From Ornithobacterium rhinotracheale (GTDB taxonomy: Bacteria; Bacteroidota; Bacteroidia; Flavobacteriales; Weeksellaceae), in the NCBI RefSeq assembly GCF_022832975.1, contig NZ_CP094846.1, positions 1,213,501-1,277,500 of the forward strand: a DNA stretch of 64,000 nucleotides. Reading direction: 5' to 3'. The position numbers and the translations under genes are program-made. The notes under the pieces were generated by a model. It saw only the letters and a list, made by a program, of their open reading frames with translations, was not told the DNA's origin and did no database searches. Below, piece by piece: positions 41,213-51,207 of this stretch. How positions within the stretch are numbered: the stretch's first letter is position 1; each line of letters starts with the position of its first letter.

Positions 41213-42811
41213 ATGGTTTCAAAAATCAATTTTTATACATTTTTTATAAATGCCATATTTTTGATGGTATTTTTCTCGTGTAATCAAGCACCAAAAATCA
41301 ATGATTCTAAGGTTTTTAGACTCAATCGTTACGAAAATGTTTCTTCGCTCGATCCTGCTTTTGCGCGTAGCAAATCCAATAATTGGATGTGTAATTTAAT
41401 TTACACAGGCTTAGTCAATTTTGACGATAGTTTGCACATCGTTCCCGAAATTGCCAAAAAATGGAATATTTCGCCCGATGGCAAAAAATATACTTTTACA
41501 TTACGAAACGATGTTTATTTTCAGCCTAATCAAGTCTTTGGTAAAGATTCAACACGCTTGGTAGTGGCAGAAGATTTTGTGTATAGTTTCGACCGATTAA
41601 AAGACCCAAAAATCGGTTCGTCGGGAGGTTTTGTTTTAAACAATGTAGAAAACTACAAAGCATTAAACGATAGTGTTTTAGAAATAAATTTAAAACAGGC
41701 TTTTCCTCCGTTTTTAGGGCTTTTGTGCATGAAATATTGTTCGGTGGTGCCACACGAAATTTTTGATGCAGGATTAGATTTTAATAATAATCCAGTCGGC
41801 ACAGGGCCATTTCAATTCCAGTTGTGGGAAGATAATGTTAAATTAGTTTTAAAGAAAAATCCATTGTTTTATTTAAAGGACGAAAAAGGAAAAAAATTGC
41901 CATATTTGGATTTTGTGTCGGTGAAATTTCTACCCGAAAAACACAGCGAATTTTTACAATTAGTGCAAGGCAAAGTGGACATGCTTGCGAGTTTAGACCC
42001 GTCGTACAAAGATGAATTGCTTACACCCAAAGGCGAGTTGCAAGAAAAGTATAAATCATCGCTCGAGATGATAAAAGCACCTTATTTAAATACCGAATAT
42101 TTATGTTTTTATCTCGATGGAAATGAATTCTTAGCACCTGAATTAAGAAAAGCCATAAACTCCGCCATCGACAAGGACAAAATGATTATGTACTTGCGCA
42201 ATAACATCGGATTTCCTGCCAATGGCGGTTTTATTCCGCAGGGGTTGCCTGGGCATTCGGCTAAAATAGGAGAGGGCTATAATCCGCAAAAATCTCGCGC
42301 ATTGATTGCTGATTATAAGGCTAAAAATAAATCTTTGCCATCGCTTAAATTGGTAACGACACAAGAGTATGCCGATGTTTGCGAATTTGTTCAGTCTGAG
42401 CTAAATAAAGTAGGTTTCCCTATCCAAGTAAATGTGGTGGATCCCGCAACATTGCGCGACGGTAAAGCCAATGGAAAGTTTCCATTTTTCAGAGCCAATT
42501 GGGGCGCAGATTATCCCGATGCCGAAAACTTTTTAGCTCTGTTTTATAGTAAAAACTTAGCACCTTCGGGACCCAATTATTCGCATTTTAAAAATCAAAA
42601 ATTTGATGCGTTTTATGAGCAAGCGATAAACACAAACGACGAAAACGAGCGTGCTAAGCTGTACCAAAAAATGGACGAAATCTTGATGCAGGAAATGCCT
42701 GTGATTCCTACTTTTTACGACCAGAGTACCACTTTTTTACGAAAAAATGTCCACGGATTTACGACAAGCCCTATCAATATGCTTGATTTAACCCGTGTAT
42801 GGAAAGATTAA
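41213..42811 (+). CDS. Peptide-type ABC transporter substrate-binding lipoprotein
   Basis: 532 residues. The leader (IFLMVFFSCNQ) ends in a lipobox, with the lipidated Cys at about residue 23. The body is a type 5 solute-binding protein, as in OppA/DppA: YENVSSLDPAFARSKS, IVPEIAKKWNISPDGKKYTF, NPVGTGPFQF and WGADYPDAENFLALFYSKN. It binds oligopeptides or similar ligands outside the inner membrane. No permease or ATPase genes are adjacent, so its transporter must be elsewhere, or the protein has another role. Third gene of the DUF1015-yggS operon. Confidence 0.88.
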   Translation: MVSKINFYTFFINAIFLMVFFSCNQAPKINDSKVFRLNRYENVSSLDPAFARSKSNNWMCNLIYTGLVNFDDSLHIVPEIAKKWNISPDGKKYTFTLRNDVYFQPNQVFGKDSTRLVVAEDFVYSFDRLKDPKIGSSGGFVLNNVENYKALNDSVLEINLKQAFPPFLGLLCMKYCSVVPHEIFDAGLDFNNNPVGTGPFQFQLWEDNVKLVLKKNPLFYLKDEKGKKLPYLDFVSVKFLPEKHSEFLQLVQGKVDMLASLDPSYKDELLTPKGELQEKYKSSLEMIKAPYLNTEYLCFYLDGNEFLAPELRKAINSAIDKDKMIMYLRNNIGFPANGGFIPQGLPGHSAKIGEGYNPQKSRALIADYKAKNKSLPSLKLVTTQEYADVCEFVQSELNKVGFPIQVNVVDPATLRDGKANGKFPFFRANWGADYPDAENFLALFYSKNLAPSGPNYSHFKNQKFDAFYEQAINTNDENERAKLYQKMDEILMQEMPVIPTFYDQSTTFLRKNVHGFTTSPINMLDLTRVWKD

Positions 42812-42821
42812 AAAAATATCA

Positions 42822-42829
42822 TACATTTG
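42822..42829 (+). promoter_or_regulatory. Promoter -7 element of the small anchored-protein/menG unit
   Basis: TACATTTG, 21 bases before the ATG at 42851. Confidence 0.55.
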
Positions 42830-42850
42830 CGTAAAAGCTATCATTCATCT

Positions 42851-43402
42851 ATGAAAAAGAAAATCAGCCCAAATCTTATTGGCTTTATCGTTGCCATTGT
42901 GGCAACCGTGGGGAGCTTATGGTTTTATTTTAGTTTTCTTCAAAAGAAAAACTACTATATTTTGGATAATCCCACGACTGAAACCATTCAAGTTTCGATA
43001 GATGATAAGCCGTATATTGTGGCACCAGAACAGCAAGTTTTAATCAATCTTAAAAAAGGAGCTCACCGAATGATTACACCTAATAAGCAAGAGATAAACT
43101 TTTCGGTGAAAACGCCAAGAGGTGTGTTAAATCCTACAAAATCAGCATATTTTATTTTCGGTTTGCCGTATGGCGTTAAGGTAAATGTAGATTCCGTTTT
43201 TGAGCAAAATGTGCATAAATATCAAAATAAAGTTTATCACGGAGATATCCGAATCGATAGTGCCGCCTATATCGATGATTTTTATTATAACTTAAACGAG
43301 AAGTTTCCTAGAGTGACTAAAAAATCTGAGAATCATAAACTTAGAAGAAAAATATTTAGAAAAGACGATTTTAAACAATACTATTTCCAAAATTTTGAAT
43401 AA
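42851..43402 (+). CDS. Membrane-anchored protein of unknown function
   Basis: 183 residues from the ATG at 42851; an in-frame TTG at 42827 lies in the -7 element. One N-terminal membrane helix ([21 protein letters not shown]) is followed by a beta-rich segment ([20 protein letters not shown]) and a basic, tyrosine-rich tail. No family was recognised. The tail probably faces the periplasm. It sits eight bases before menG and is probably cotranscribed with it. Confidence 0.6.
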   Translation: MKKKISPNLIGFIVAIVATVGSLWFYFSFLQKKNYYILDNPTTETIQVSIDDKPYIVAPEQQVLINLKKGAHRMITPNKQEINFSVKTPRGVLNPTKSAYFIFGLPYGVKVNVDSVFEQNVHKYQNKVYHGDIRIDSAAYIDDFYYNLNEKFPRVTKKSENHKLRRKIFRKDDFKQYYFQNFE

Positions 43403-43410
43403 ACACAACT

Positions 43411-44139
43411 ATGTCTAAAGAAATAAAACCCTATAATACCCAAAAGAGTAAGAAAACTGAGGTCCAAGAAATGTTTGACAATGTTTCGCCTAAGTATGAT
43501 TTTCTTAACCGATTGCTTTCTGCTAGAATTGATGTTTTATGGCGTAATAAAGTCGTGAAAATCATTCAAAAAACAGAGCCCAGCAAAATTCTAGATGTGG
43601 CAACGGGTACGGGAGATTTAGCGATTACTTTAGCTAAAAAGATTAAAGATGTCAAAATCACAGGTTATGACTTGTCTGAAGGTATGCTCTCTTATGGTAG
43701 AAAAAAAGTGAAAGCAGAAGGTCTTGAAAATCAAATAAAAATGATTCAAGGTGATGCCGAAAATATGCCGTTTGAGGAAGCGAGTTTTGATGTGGTAACA
43801 GCGTCGTTTGGTGTGCGAAATTTTGAGAATTTAGAAAAAGGCTTATTAGAGTTTTTACGCGTTTTGCGCCCAGGAGGGAAAATCGTAATCCTTGAATTTT
43901 CTCAGCCACAGAAATTTCCGATGAAGCAATTGTATCATTTTTATTCATTCAAAATTTTACCGCTTGTGGGAAGAATTTTCTCCAAAGACCCACGAGCATA
44001 TACTTACTTGCCCGAGTCGGTAATGGCGTTCCCGTATGGCGAAGAAATGTGCAAAATCATGGAAGGCATTGGCTGCAAAAATGTAAAAGCTACGCAACTC
44101 ACAGCGGGTATTGCTACCATTTATGAATGCGAAAAATAG
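43411..44139 (+). CDS. menG: Demethylmenaquinone methyltransferase
   Basis: 242 residues of the UbiE/MenG family. [21 protein letters not shown] is the family start, [16 protein letters not shown] is the SAM site, and [10 protein letters not shown] the C-terminus. It methylates demethylmenaquinone to menaquinone, the respiratory quinone expected in this phylum; no ubiquinone genes are seen. A strong terminator follows. Confidence 0.95.
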   Translation: MSKEIKPYNTQKSKKTEVQEMFDNVSPKYDFLNRLLSARIDVLWRNKVVKIIQKTEPSKILDVATGTGDLAITLAKKIKDVKITGYDLSEGMLSYGRKKVKAEGLENQIKMIQGDAENMPFEEASFDVVTASFGVRNFENLEKGLLEFLRVLRPGGKIVILEFSQPQKFPMKQLYHFYSFKILPLVGRIFSKDPRAYTYLPESVMAFPYGEEMCKIMEGIGCKNVKATQLTAGIATIYECEK

Positions 44140-44174
44140 GATAATTTAGTTTTTTAGCTAAAAAATAGGAATTT

Positions 44175-44210
44175 AAGGGATTTTCGTCAAAGGGCGAAAA
44201 TCCTTTTTTT
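44175..44210 (+). terminator. Intrinsic terminator of menG
   Basis: GGATTTTCG (44178-44186) pairs perfectly with CGAAAATCC (44195-44203), extended by A-T pairs, followed by seven T. Confidence 0.9.
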
Positions 44211-44288
44211 ATGGAATTTGGGTAAATGTAATTGTCTTCAAAACAAAAACATTTCGGTAATCTTTTAGCGCATATTGAGGATTATGCG

Positions 44289-44296
44289 TAATTTTG
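44289..44296 (+). promoter_or_regulatory. Promoter -7 element of the FUSC gene
   Basis: TAATTTTG, 18 bases before the ATG at 44315. An upstream TTG at 44294 is part of this element and not a likely start codon. Confidence 0.5.
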
Positions 44297-44314
44297 CCCC
44301 CAAATAACGATGCT

Positions 44315-46444
44315 ATGAGCTATATTCAATCTCTCAGAAACCAATTCAATCGCTATTGGATTGAAAATTTCATCAAAGTACCAAATAAATTATGGGCGCT
44401 CAAAGTTACCTTGTGTATTGCTGTTTTGCTCGTGCCTGTTAAGATTTTTGGAGATGCGTTTATCGCTACCACTTTGGGACTTGGGATTGTGGCAACATCG
44501 CTCGCCGAGACCGATGTACACCCGCGCGGGAGATTAAAATCGCTTTTATCATCTATTATTTTATTGCCAATACTCAGTCTTTTTGTAGAGCTCACGATAA
44601 ACATTCCGTGGCTCTTCATCATCGGGATTGGGATTACCACTTTTTGGCTCACTTTGCTAGGGGGGAGAGATGCACGTTTTCAGGGAGTTACCTTTGGTGG
44701 ATTGCTCATTATTACTTATACCATGCTCGGTACGGGAGCACATAAGCCATTTTATTATCAGCCCATATTTTTCTTTTTAGGAGGTGCGTTTTATAGTGCA
44801 GTTTCATTGTTTTTATTATATCAAAAACCTTGGAGAATCCTTCAAGAGCAAGTAGCATTTGGTTATGAAAAACTCGCCGAATATTTTAATATTAAATCTA
44901 AATTATTTCCGAGTTTGCCTGAAGATCAAGAGAAAATTCGTAACGAATTGGCGTTGTTAAACATTGAGGTTTTTCAGCAAATTGAGCAAATCAAAAAAGA
45001 TTTATACAGCTTTACCAACGAGTCTTCGGCGGAATCTATGCATCGAATCGATGTTTTTTATCAAAAATGGTATATGCTGCAAATGTTGCACGAGCGTGCG
45101 ACTTCGAGCCACGACCAATATGATGTTTTGTCTAAAGAAGCACCGAACAAAGAGCTGATTCAAGGGCTGGGGCAGATGATGAAAGAGATTGCCAATGCGC
45201 TACATTTGTACGCACAAAGTTTGTTGTCTAATTCAGTGTATCAGCACCCAATAAGTCTGGACTGGACAGCAAGTGCCATGCGAGATTTAATGGCGCATTA
45301 TTCTAAGGATTCAGAAAATAAGGCGTTGCGTCTTTTGTTTAAAAATTTAAACGAAATTAATTATATTTTAAAACACATCGACGAGTTACCAATTGAGGAA
45401 CAGCAACGCGCGGTTAACCAAAAAATCTCAACCGAAAAGCCAAGTATTTCGCAATTACTCAATTTAAGCAATTCGCGTTTCAGATTTGCCGTGCGCATCA
45501 GCCTTTGTTTTGTAGTGGGCTACGCCATTATGTATTTATTTAATATTGATAAAGGTGCGTGGATTTTGCTCACCTCGCTCATCGTTTGTCAGCAAACCTA
45601 CAACGCCACTCGTCAGCGAATTTTGTACCGTGTGCTCGGGACTTTCTTGGGCGTGATTGCGGGAGTGTTGATTGCGAATTTAATCCCTACTGCGGCGGGG
45701 CAAGTCATTGTGTTGTTGATTTCAATTTATTCATTTAATTATTATTTAAAGAAAAATTACACCATTGCGGTGATTTTTATTACGATTTTTGTGTTGGAGG
45801 CGTTTAACATTCAGTCCAACAAAGGATTGCTTGTCATGGCACCACGCTTGATCGATACGCTCATCGGAGCATTATTGGCTTATTGTGCTGTGAGATTCCT
45901 TTGGCCAGATTGGCAATACAAGCAGCTCAACGGAATCTTGAAAAATGCTTTGCTTAAAAACAAACGCTATTTTGAATCTGTGTACGATATCGGCGTAGGA
46001 AATACAACTTATTTACACAATCAGCGTAGTGCGCACCGAGCAGATAACACGCTTACCAACGCTTGGAAAGGAATGAAACTCGAGCCCAAAAGCAAACAAA
46101 AAATGATTGCAACGGCACGAAATTTAACTTATTTAAACCATACCTTGCTTTCGTATATTTCGGCATTTGGCGTACATAAAACAAAAGATTTTGTGTCCTC
46201 GGAAGAGTTGTTTTACTGCATTCGTGTGTCTGAAACGCTCGATCAGATTTTAAGCCTATGGGAAAATCCAGAAGTGGACTATACACAAGAGCTTGCCGAA
46301 TGCGATAAATTGGTAGATGAATTGCAAGTACTTAAAAATTCAACAACGCACAAAAATTATATCTTTATCTACAATGTAGCGAGAATTTCCAAAGAGCTTT
46401 TTCACGAAAGTTTAGATTTATTGAAGGTAGGAGAAGTTGCTTAA
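44315..46444 (+). CDS. FUSC family inner-membrane protein (YccS/YhfK-like)
   Basis: 709 residues from the ATG at 44315. Two hydrophobic blocks of about six helices (residues about 25-175 and 395-530) are each followed by a helical cytoplasmic part. This is the duplicated fusaric-acid-resistance (FUSC) layout seen in YccS and YhfK. The second block contains GAWILLTSLIVCQQTYNATR and RILYRVLGTFLGVIAGVLIA, the most diagnostic motif. Members are linked to efflux of aromatic acids or polyamines, but the substrate here is unknown. Confidence 0.86.
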   Translation: MSYIQSLRNQFNRYWIENFIKVPNKLWALKVTLCIAVLLVPVKIFGDAFIATTLGLGIVATSLAETDVHPRGRLKSLLSSIILLPILSLFVELTINIPWLFIIGIGITTFWLTLLGGRDARFQGVTFGGLLIITYTMLGTGAHKPFYYQPIFFFLGGAFYSAVSLFLLYQKPWRILQEQVAFGYEKLAEYFNIKSKLFPSLPEDQEKIRNELALLNIEVFQQIEQIKKDLYSFTNESSAESMHRIDVFYQKWYMLQMLHERATSSHDQYDVLSKEAPNKELIQGLGQMMKEIANALHLYAQSLLSNSVYQHPISLDWTASAMRDLMAHYSKDSENKALRLLFKNLNEINYILKHIDELPIEEQQRAVNQKISTEKPSISQLLNLSNSRFRFAVRISLCFVVGYAIMYLFNIDKGAWILLTSLIVCQQTYNATRQRILYRVLGTFLGVIAGVLIANLIPTAAGQVIVLLISIYSFNYYLKKNYTIAVIFITIFVLEAFNIQSNKGLLVMAPRLIDTLIGALLAYCAVRFLWPDWQYKQLNGILKNALLKNKRYFESVYDIGVGNTTYLHNQRSAHRADNTLTNAWKGMKLEPKSKQKMIATARNLTYLNHTLLSYISAFGVHKTKDFVSSEELFYCIRVSETLDQILSLWENPEVDYTQELAECDKLVDELQVLKNSTTHKNYIFIYNVARISKELFHESLDLLKVGEVA

Positions 46445-46515
46445 AAAATCGGAATTTGGCCTATTTTTTAAGACCAAAATCAGCGTATTTAGTTTAAAAT
46501 TTAATTAAAAAAAGC

Positions 46516-46523
46516 TATATTTG
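46516..46523 (+). promoter_or_regulatory. Promoter -7 element of the lipoprotein gene
   Basis: TATATTTG, 20 bases before the ATG at 46544. Confidence 0.6.
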
Positions 46524-46543
46524 ATTAGCTAAATTTAATTAAA

Positions 46544-47461
46544 ATGAAAAGACTAATTATTCTGTGCTCAATCTTGACGCTGAGCTCTTGTGCCACGATT
46601 TTCAACGGAAAAAATAAAGGTATAACGATTTATACCGAAAAACCTGCAAAATTGGTTTATGGGGAAGACACAATCCAAAGCGAAAACAACCGATTTGAAA
46701 TTTTAGCCAAAAGAAAAGCCGAAGATTTAAAATTTGAAATTATTTCGGATTCCGTAAAAAATGAATTTTCGGTACCGAGTAGGCTATCTCCTACGGTTTT
46801 TAATAATATTTATAATGGCTTTTTGGGGCTGTTTTTAGATTTGAAAAACAACAAGCAGTACACCTATCCCGCTGCAATTTTCATCAATCCAAATAAGCAC
46901 GAAGCGACTTACAAGAAATTTGGAATTGGAAATCACAAAAATGAAGCTTTTTTAGATTTTTACTCGCCGCTTATTGTCAATATGGCCAAGGAGATAGAAA
47001 ATGGCGCAGGTTCGCCCTTTCGGTTTGATTATGGATTGTCGGTAGGCTACTATCACGCGCCGAATCAATATTTAAGTCTTTCATTTGATAGTTTTAATAA
47101 AATGGGGCAAATTTTAGACCCATTTACAAAGGATAAAGCCTTAATAATCCGTTTTACAAACAATCACAGATTCAACCGATTTGATATAGGCTATGGCCCG
47201 AATGTGACTTTTAGAGAAAGGGGAATTACGCATAAAAAAGATGTTGAATTACCTTCGGTGAATTTCACTTCGTTGGGCGTAACGATTCCCGTAAAATTTA
47301 GAATTACAGAAATTATATATTTAGGCGTGGACTATTCACCAACATTTTACAACACGGGCTATTTAGATAAATTTGAATACAATCATACTTTAAACATAAA
47401 ATTGGGCTGCCAAGTAAATTTACACACTTTTAGATTTATGTCTTTCTTTGGTAATAATTAA
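46544..47461 (+). CDS. Outer-surface lipoprotein of unknown function
   Basis: 305 residues. The lipobox LSSCATIFNGKNKG makes it a lipoprotein. The CATIFNG start is shared by many small bacterial lipoproteins with a beta-sandwich. The first half is a short beta module (ITIYTEKPAKLVYGEDTI). The second half has repeated beta-strands with aromatic girdles (GLSVGYYHAPNQYLSLSFDS), like a small beta-barrel. No family was assigned. It is monocistronic. Confidence 0.65.
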   Translation: MKRLIILCSILTLSSCATIFNGKNKGITIYTEKPAKLVYGEDTIQSENNRFEILAKRKAEDLKFEIISDSVKNEFSVPSRLSPTVFNNIYNGFLGLFLDLKNNKQYTYPAAIFINPNKHEATYKKFGIGNHKNEAFLDFYSPLIVNMAKEIENGAGSPFRFDYGLSVGYYHAPNQYLSLSFDSFNKMGQILDPFTKDKALIIRFTNNHRFNRFDIGYGPNVTFRERGITHKKDVELPSVNFTSLGVTIPVKFRITEIIYLGVDYSPTFYNTGYLDKFEYNHTLNIKLGCQVNLHTFRFMSFFGNN

Positions 47462-47554
47462 ATGTAGAAATTATACACTTTGATAAGATTTATAAAAAGA
47501 TTATGGCTTAATTTTTGAGCGATTTTCAATGAGAAAATCTTAAACAATAAAATT

Positions 47555-49297
47555 ATGGCTAAAAGAGTAGCAGATCAATTAGTAGAAATGCTTGTGGAAG
47601 CAGGCGTAAAAAGAGTCTACGGAATCACCGGAGATAGTTTAAATCCCGTAAACGATGCCATCAGAAACGATGGCAGACTAGAGTGGGTGCATGTGCGCCA
47701 CGAGGAAGCAGGAGCTTATGCCGCTTCGATGGATGCCGAGCTCAACGGGATTGGGTGCTGTATGGGGAGTTTGGGTCCTGGGCATGTGCATTTAATCAAT
47801 GGATTGTATGATGCCAATCGTGCAGGAAACCCTGTAATTGCCATTGCAAGTACTTGCCCGTCCAATAAATTTGGGTAGGAATATTTCCAAGAAACCAATC
47901 CATTTTATTTGTTCCAAGATTGTAGCAAATATGTATATGTGGCTAATACGCCTACGCAATTCCCGCATATGATGCAACACGCTATTCAGGCAGCCATCGA
48001 GCAAAAGGGCGTTGCCGTAGTTGGGTTGCCAGGGGATGTGGCTGCTGCAGAGGCAAATGACATCATTACTTCTCAGAAAAATTATAAAACAGAAAGCGTT
48101 TATCTCCCTAGCGATGCGCAATTGGACACTTTGGCAGAACTTTTAAACCAAAACAAGAAAATCTCTCTTTATTGTTGGCATGGTTGTCGCTATGCAGTGC
48201 CAGAAGTCATGGCACTAGCCGAAAAGCTAAAAGCACCAATGGCTTACTCGTTTAGAGGTAAAATTTTCTTTGATCGAGTGGACAATCCTTATGCTACGGG
48301 GTTGAATGGATTGCTAGGGCACCGTTCTGGGTATTTAACTTGTAACGATGCCGATGTTTTAGTTATGCTCGGAACCGATTTTCCTTATGCAGAATTTTTG
48401 CCACAGAAAATCAAAATCGTTCAAATTGATGAAAAACCAAGCAGAATTGGTCGTCGTGCCAAGGTAGACATCGGATTGGCAGGAGATATCAAAGATACCA
48501 TCAATGCCTTGTTGCCAAAATTAAAAGGCAATGACAGCGATGAGTTTTTGAAAAAAATGCAAAAAGAATACAAAGAGTCCGAAGATGCTTTGGAAAGATT
48601 TGTAAAAGAAGATTCTACCAAAACCGACGAAATTCAACCAGAATATGTGGCACATGTCATCAATGAATTAGCCGAAGATGATGCGATTTTCACCGTAGAT
48701 ACGGGAATGACATCTGTTTGGGCTGCTAGATTTATCAAAGGTAAAAGAGGAAGATATTTAACAGGTTCCTTCAATCATGGTTCTATGGCAAATGCAATGC
48801 CTATGGCAATTGGGGCGGCAGGAGCAGCACCCCATCGCCAAGTGGTTGCCATGTGTGGTGATGGAGGAATATCTATGCTTTTAGGCGATTTGGCAACCAT
48901 AATGCAATATAAATTGCCGATAAAAATTATCGTTTTCAACAACAGAAGTTTGGGAATGGTGAAACTCGAAATGCAAGTAGCAGGTTATGTAGACTGGCAA
49001 ACCGATATGGTGAATCCAGAATTCGATAAAATCGGGGAATTAATGGGCATGAAAGGAATTGCTGTTCACAAAACAAGCGAGGTGGAATCAGCCATTAAAG
49101 AAGCATTTGAGCATGATGGTCCTGCATTGGTAAACATTTACACCAATCCAAACTCGCTGGCAATGTCACCACACATCACATTGCAGCAGATGAAAGGATT
49201 TACCACTTCGATGTTTAAAAAACTTGCCGAAGGCAAATTTGGAGATATAGAACAATCCATTAGTAGCAATATCAAGCACTTAACTGAATTGTTTTAA
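47555..49297 (+). pseudogene. poxB: Pyruvate oxidase (PoxB-type), interrupted by an in-frame amber codon
   Basis: One continuous reading frame of 580 codons, broken only by TAG at 47876-47878 (codon 108). The first part has VYGITGDSLNPVNDAIR and HVRHEEAGAYAA, with the TPP-activating Glu. The frame resumes directly as EYFQETNP, which in E. coli PoxB follows a Gly-Ser-Gly; the TAG takes the place of that Ser. The rest is intact: VVGLPGDVAAAE, the TPP/Mg motif CGDGGISMLLGDLAT with NNRSLGMVKLEMQ. PoxB is a peripheral membrane flavoenzyme that oxidises pyruvate to acetate and CO2, passing electrons to quinone. It is either a recent nonsense pseudogene or a sequencing error. Confidence 0.88.
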
Positions 49298-49318
49298 GTT
49301 TTAAATAAGTTAAAAAAT

Positions 49319-49353
49319 GAAATCGCAGGTATATTGCTATCTGCGATTTTTTT
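49319..49353 (+). terminator. Intrinsic terminator of poxB
   Basis: AAATCGCAG (49320-49328) with CTGCGATTT (49341-49349), then seven T. Confidence 0.88.
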
Positions 49354-49441
49354 GTTTAAAGATTTTTTGCAGTTTAAAATTCAATTTTAAGCATATTTTT
49401 AAATTATGATTTAATTATAATTAAAGCGAAATGTCCAAAAT

Positions 49442-49471
49442 TTGTCAATCTATCCAAATGTAGTATATTTG
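49442..49471 (+). promoter_or_regulatory. Promoter of queH
   Basis: TTG (49442-49444, within TTTG) and TATATTTG (49464-49471) separated by 19 bases, the best full promoter match in the window. ATG at 49496. Confidence 0.75.
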
Positions 49472-49495
49472 GTGCCCAAGCTTTAAATAAATTGT

Positions 49496-50158
49496 ATGAA
49501 CACTACCGTGAAACGAGATAAATTAGTGCTACCCAATGGCGGTAAAAAATTGCTTTTGCACTCCTGCTGTGCGCCCTGCTCAGGCGAGGTAATGGAGGCA
49601 ATTATGGCCTCAGGAATTGATTTTACTATCTTTTTTTATAACCCTAACATTCACCCTAGAAAGGAATACGATTTAAGAAAAGATGAAAACATTCGCTATG
49701 CCGAGAAGCATAATATCCCCATCATCGATGCTGATTATGATGTAGACAATTGGTATGCCCGTGCGCGCGGAATGGAGTTTGAGCCCGAGCGTGGAATTCG
49801 CTGCACAATGTGCTTTGATATGCGCTTTGAGCGCACAGCACTTTATGCGTATGAGCACGGCTTCGATACCATCACAAGCTCACTGGGAATTTCTCGATGG
49901 AAGAATTTTGCTCAAATCAATGATTGTGGTGAGCGCGCTGCCCAAAAATACGAGGGCTTAACCTACTGGACGCACAATTGGCGCAAAAAAGGTGGCTCTG
50001 CCCGAATGCTTGAAATTAGCAAGCGAGAAAGATTCTATATGCAGGAGTATTGTGGCTGCGCCTACTCTTTGAGAGATAGCAACCACTGGCGCCTGCAAAA
50101 TGGGCGGGAGCGAATTAAAATCGGCGAGAAGTATTATGGCGATGATGATAATGGGTGA
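49496..50158 (+). CDS. queH: Epoxyqueuosine reductase QueH
   Basis: 220 residues. The N-terminal [16 protein letters not shown] (Cys24, 25 and 28), the middle [10 protein letters not shown] and EYCGCAYS near the end are the conserved cysteines of QueH (DUF208), which holds an iron-sulfur cluster. QueH reduces epoxyqueuosine to queuosine at the tRNA wobble position and replaces QueG in many bacteria. [13 protein letters not shown] is also typical. It has its own promoter. Confidence 0.95.
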   Translation: MNTTVKRDKLVLPNGGKKLLLHSCCAPCSGEVMEAIMASGIDFTIFFYNPNIHPRKEYDLRKDENIRYAEKHNIPIIDADYDVDNWYARARGMEFEPERGIRCTMCFDMRFERTALYAYEHGFDTITSSLGISRWKNFAQINDCGERAAQKYEGLTYWTHNWRKKGGSARMLEISKRERFYMQEYCGCAYSLRDSNHWRLQNGRERIKIGEKYYGDDDNG

Positions 50159-50215
50159 AAAATGCTATTGTGATTAAATTATAGAGGATTAACTAAATAG
50201 CATTTAGCTAATTAG

Positions 50216-50223
50216 TATATTTG
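50216..50223 (+). promoter_or_regulatory. Promoter -7 element of the potassium channel gene
   Basis: TATATTTG, 27 bases before the ATG at 50251. Confidence 0.6.
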
Positions 50224-50250
50224 TCTTGTTTTAAGAAAAATCCCTTGGCG

Positions 50251-51102
50251 ATGATACGAAGAAGAAAAAAGCGATTAAGAGAGCATAATTTAATCCCAGA
50301 AAGAGGCTGGAAGTGGGATATATTCAGAATCATATACTACTCGGATACTCCACTGGGCAAGCTGTTTGACATTGCACTCTTGATACTCATCATCATCAGT
50401 ACGCTCACGGTAGTTTTAGAGAGCATCAGTGGTTTAGACCAAAAGTATCACCAATTATTTTTCGCCATAGAGTGGGTAATCTCCATACTATTCAGCATCG
50501 AATACATCTTGCGCATATGGGTGGTGAGAAACAAATTAAGCTACATTTTTAGCTTTATGGGCATCATTGATTTTATATCAATTGTGCCATTCTTTTTAAG
50601 CCTAATTTTCCCGAAGACTAAGTTCTTTATGATAATACGCTTGCTGCGAATCCTGCGCGTGTTCCGCATATTTAATCTAATGGATTATATGTATGACAGC
50701 GCTTTTATTATGGATGCGCTCAAGAAAAATTCAAGGAAAATATACATTTTTATGGTCTTCATCGTCATACTCGTAGTCATTGTAGGCGCGCTTATGTATG
50801 TCATCGAAGGCGGCGAAAATGGTTTTGTAGATATCCCTACCTCCATTTACTGGGCCGTGGTTACCATCACCACCGTGGGCTATGGCGACATATCGCCCAT
50901 CACGTCTATGGGCAAGTTCCTCTCCGTAGTCCTAATGCTTTGCGGGTATAGTATCATTGCCGTTCCCACAGGCATCGTAACCTCAGAGATAAACCGCCAC
51001 AGATACCGCTCATACATCATAGAGTGCGACCGTTGCGGAAATAAAGACAATGACAGAGATGCTAGATACTGCAAAGTATGTGGCTATAAAATCAAAAAAT
51101 AA
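50251..51102 (+). CDS. Voltage-gated potassium channel with C-terminal zinc ribbon
   Basis: 283 residues from the ATG at 50251. Six helices: S1-S3 within residues 38-120; S4 with arginines 130, 133, 136 and 139 (MIIRLLRILRVFRIF); S5, pore and S6 from 165 to 245. TTVGYGD at 207-213 is the K+ selectivity filter. The last 28 residues hold Cys259, 262, 274 and 277 (ECDRCGNK and ARYCKVCGYKI), a rubredoxin-like zinc ribbon in the cytoplasm. It should form a tetrameric Kv-like channel; the zinc ribbon may sense or mediate assembly. Similar cysteine tails are found in related bacterial ion-transporter proteins. Confidence 0.9.
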   Translation: MIRRRKKRLREHNLIPERGWKWDIFRIIYYSDTPLGKLFDIALLILIIISTLTVVLESISGLDQKYHQLFFAIEWVISILFSIEYILRIWVVRNKLSYIFSFMGIIDFISIVPFFLSLIFPKTKFFMIIRLLRILRVFRIFNLMDYMYDSAFIMDALKKNSRKIYIFMVFIVILVVIVGALMYVIEGGENGFVDIPTSIYWAVVTITTVGYGDISPITSMGKFLSVVLMLCGYSIIAVPTGIVTSEINRHRYRSYIIECDRCGNKDNDRDARYCKVCGYKIKK

Positions 51103-51179
51103 ACACCTCCACAGCACCATCTACCTAAAATTTTACAAAAAATAAGAATTATATCATTTCATAAAAAATTAAAAAAATG

Positions 51180-51187
51180 TATCTTTA
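51180..51187 (+). promoter_or_regulatory. Probable promoter -7 element of the glycan-utilisation cluster
   Basis: TATCTTTA, a one-mismatch -7 element, 20 bases before the ATG at 51208. It may drive the following four genes, whose gaps are 12-16 bases. Confidence 0.45.
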
Positions 51188-51207
51188 CCCGATTGAAATT
51201 TTATGAA

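Noticed and set aside
47876-47878. TAG as a pyrrolysine codon
   Set aside because: PoxB has no pyrrolysine role and the aligned residue is a small one (Ser in E. coli); nonsense mutation or read error is simpler.
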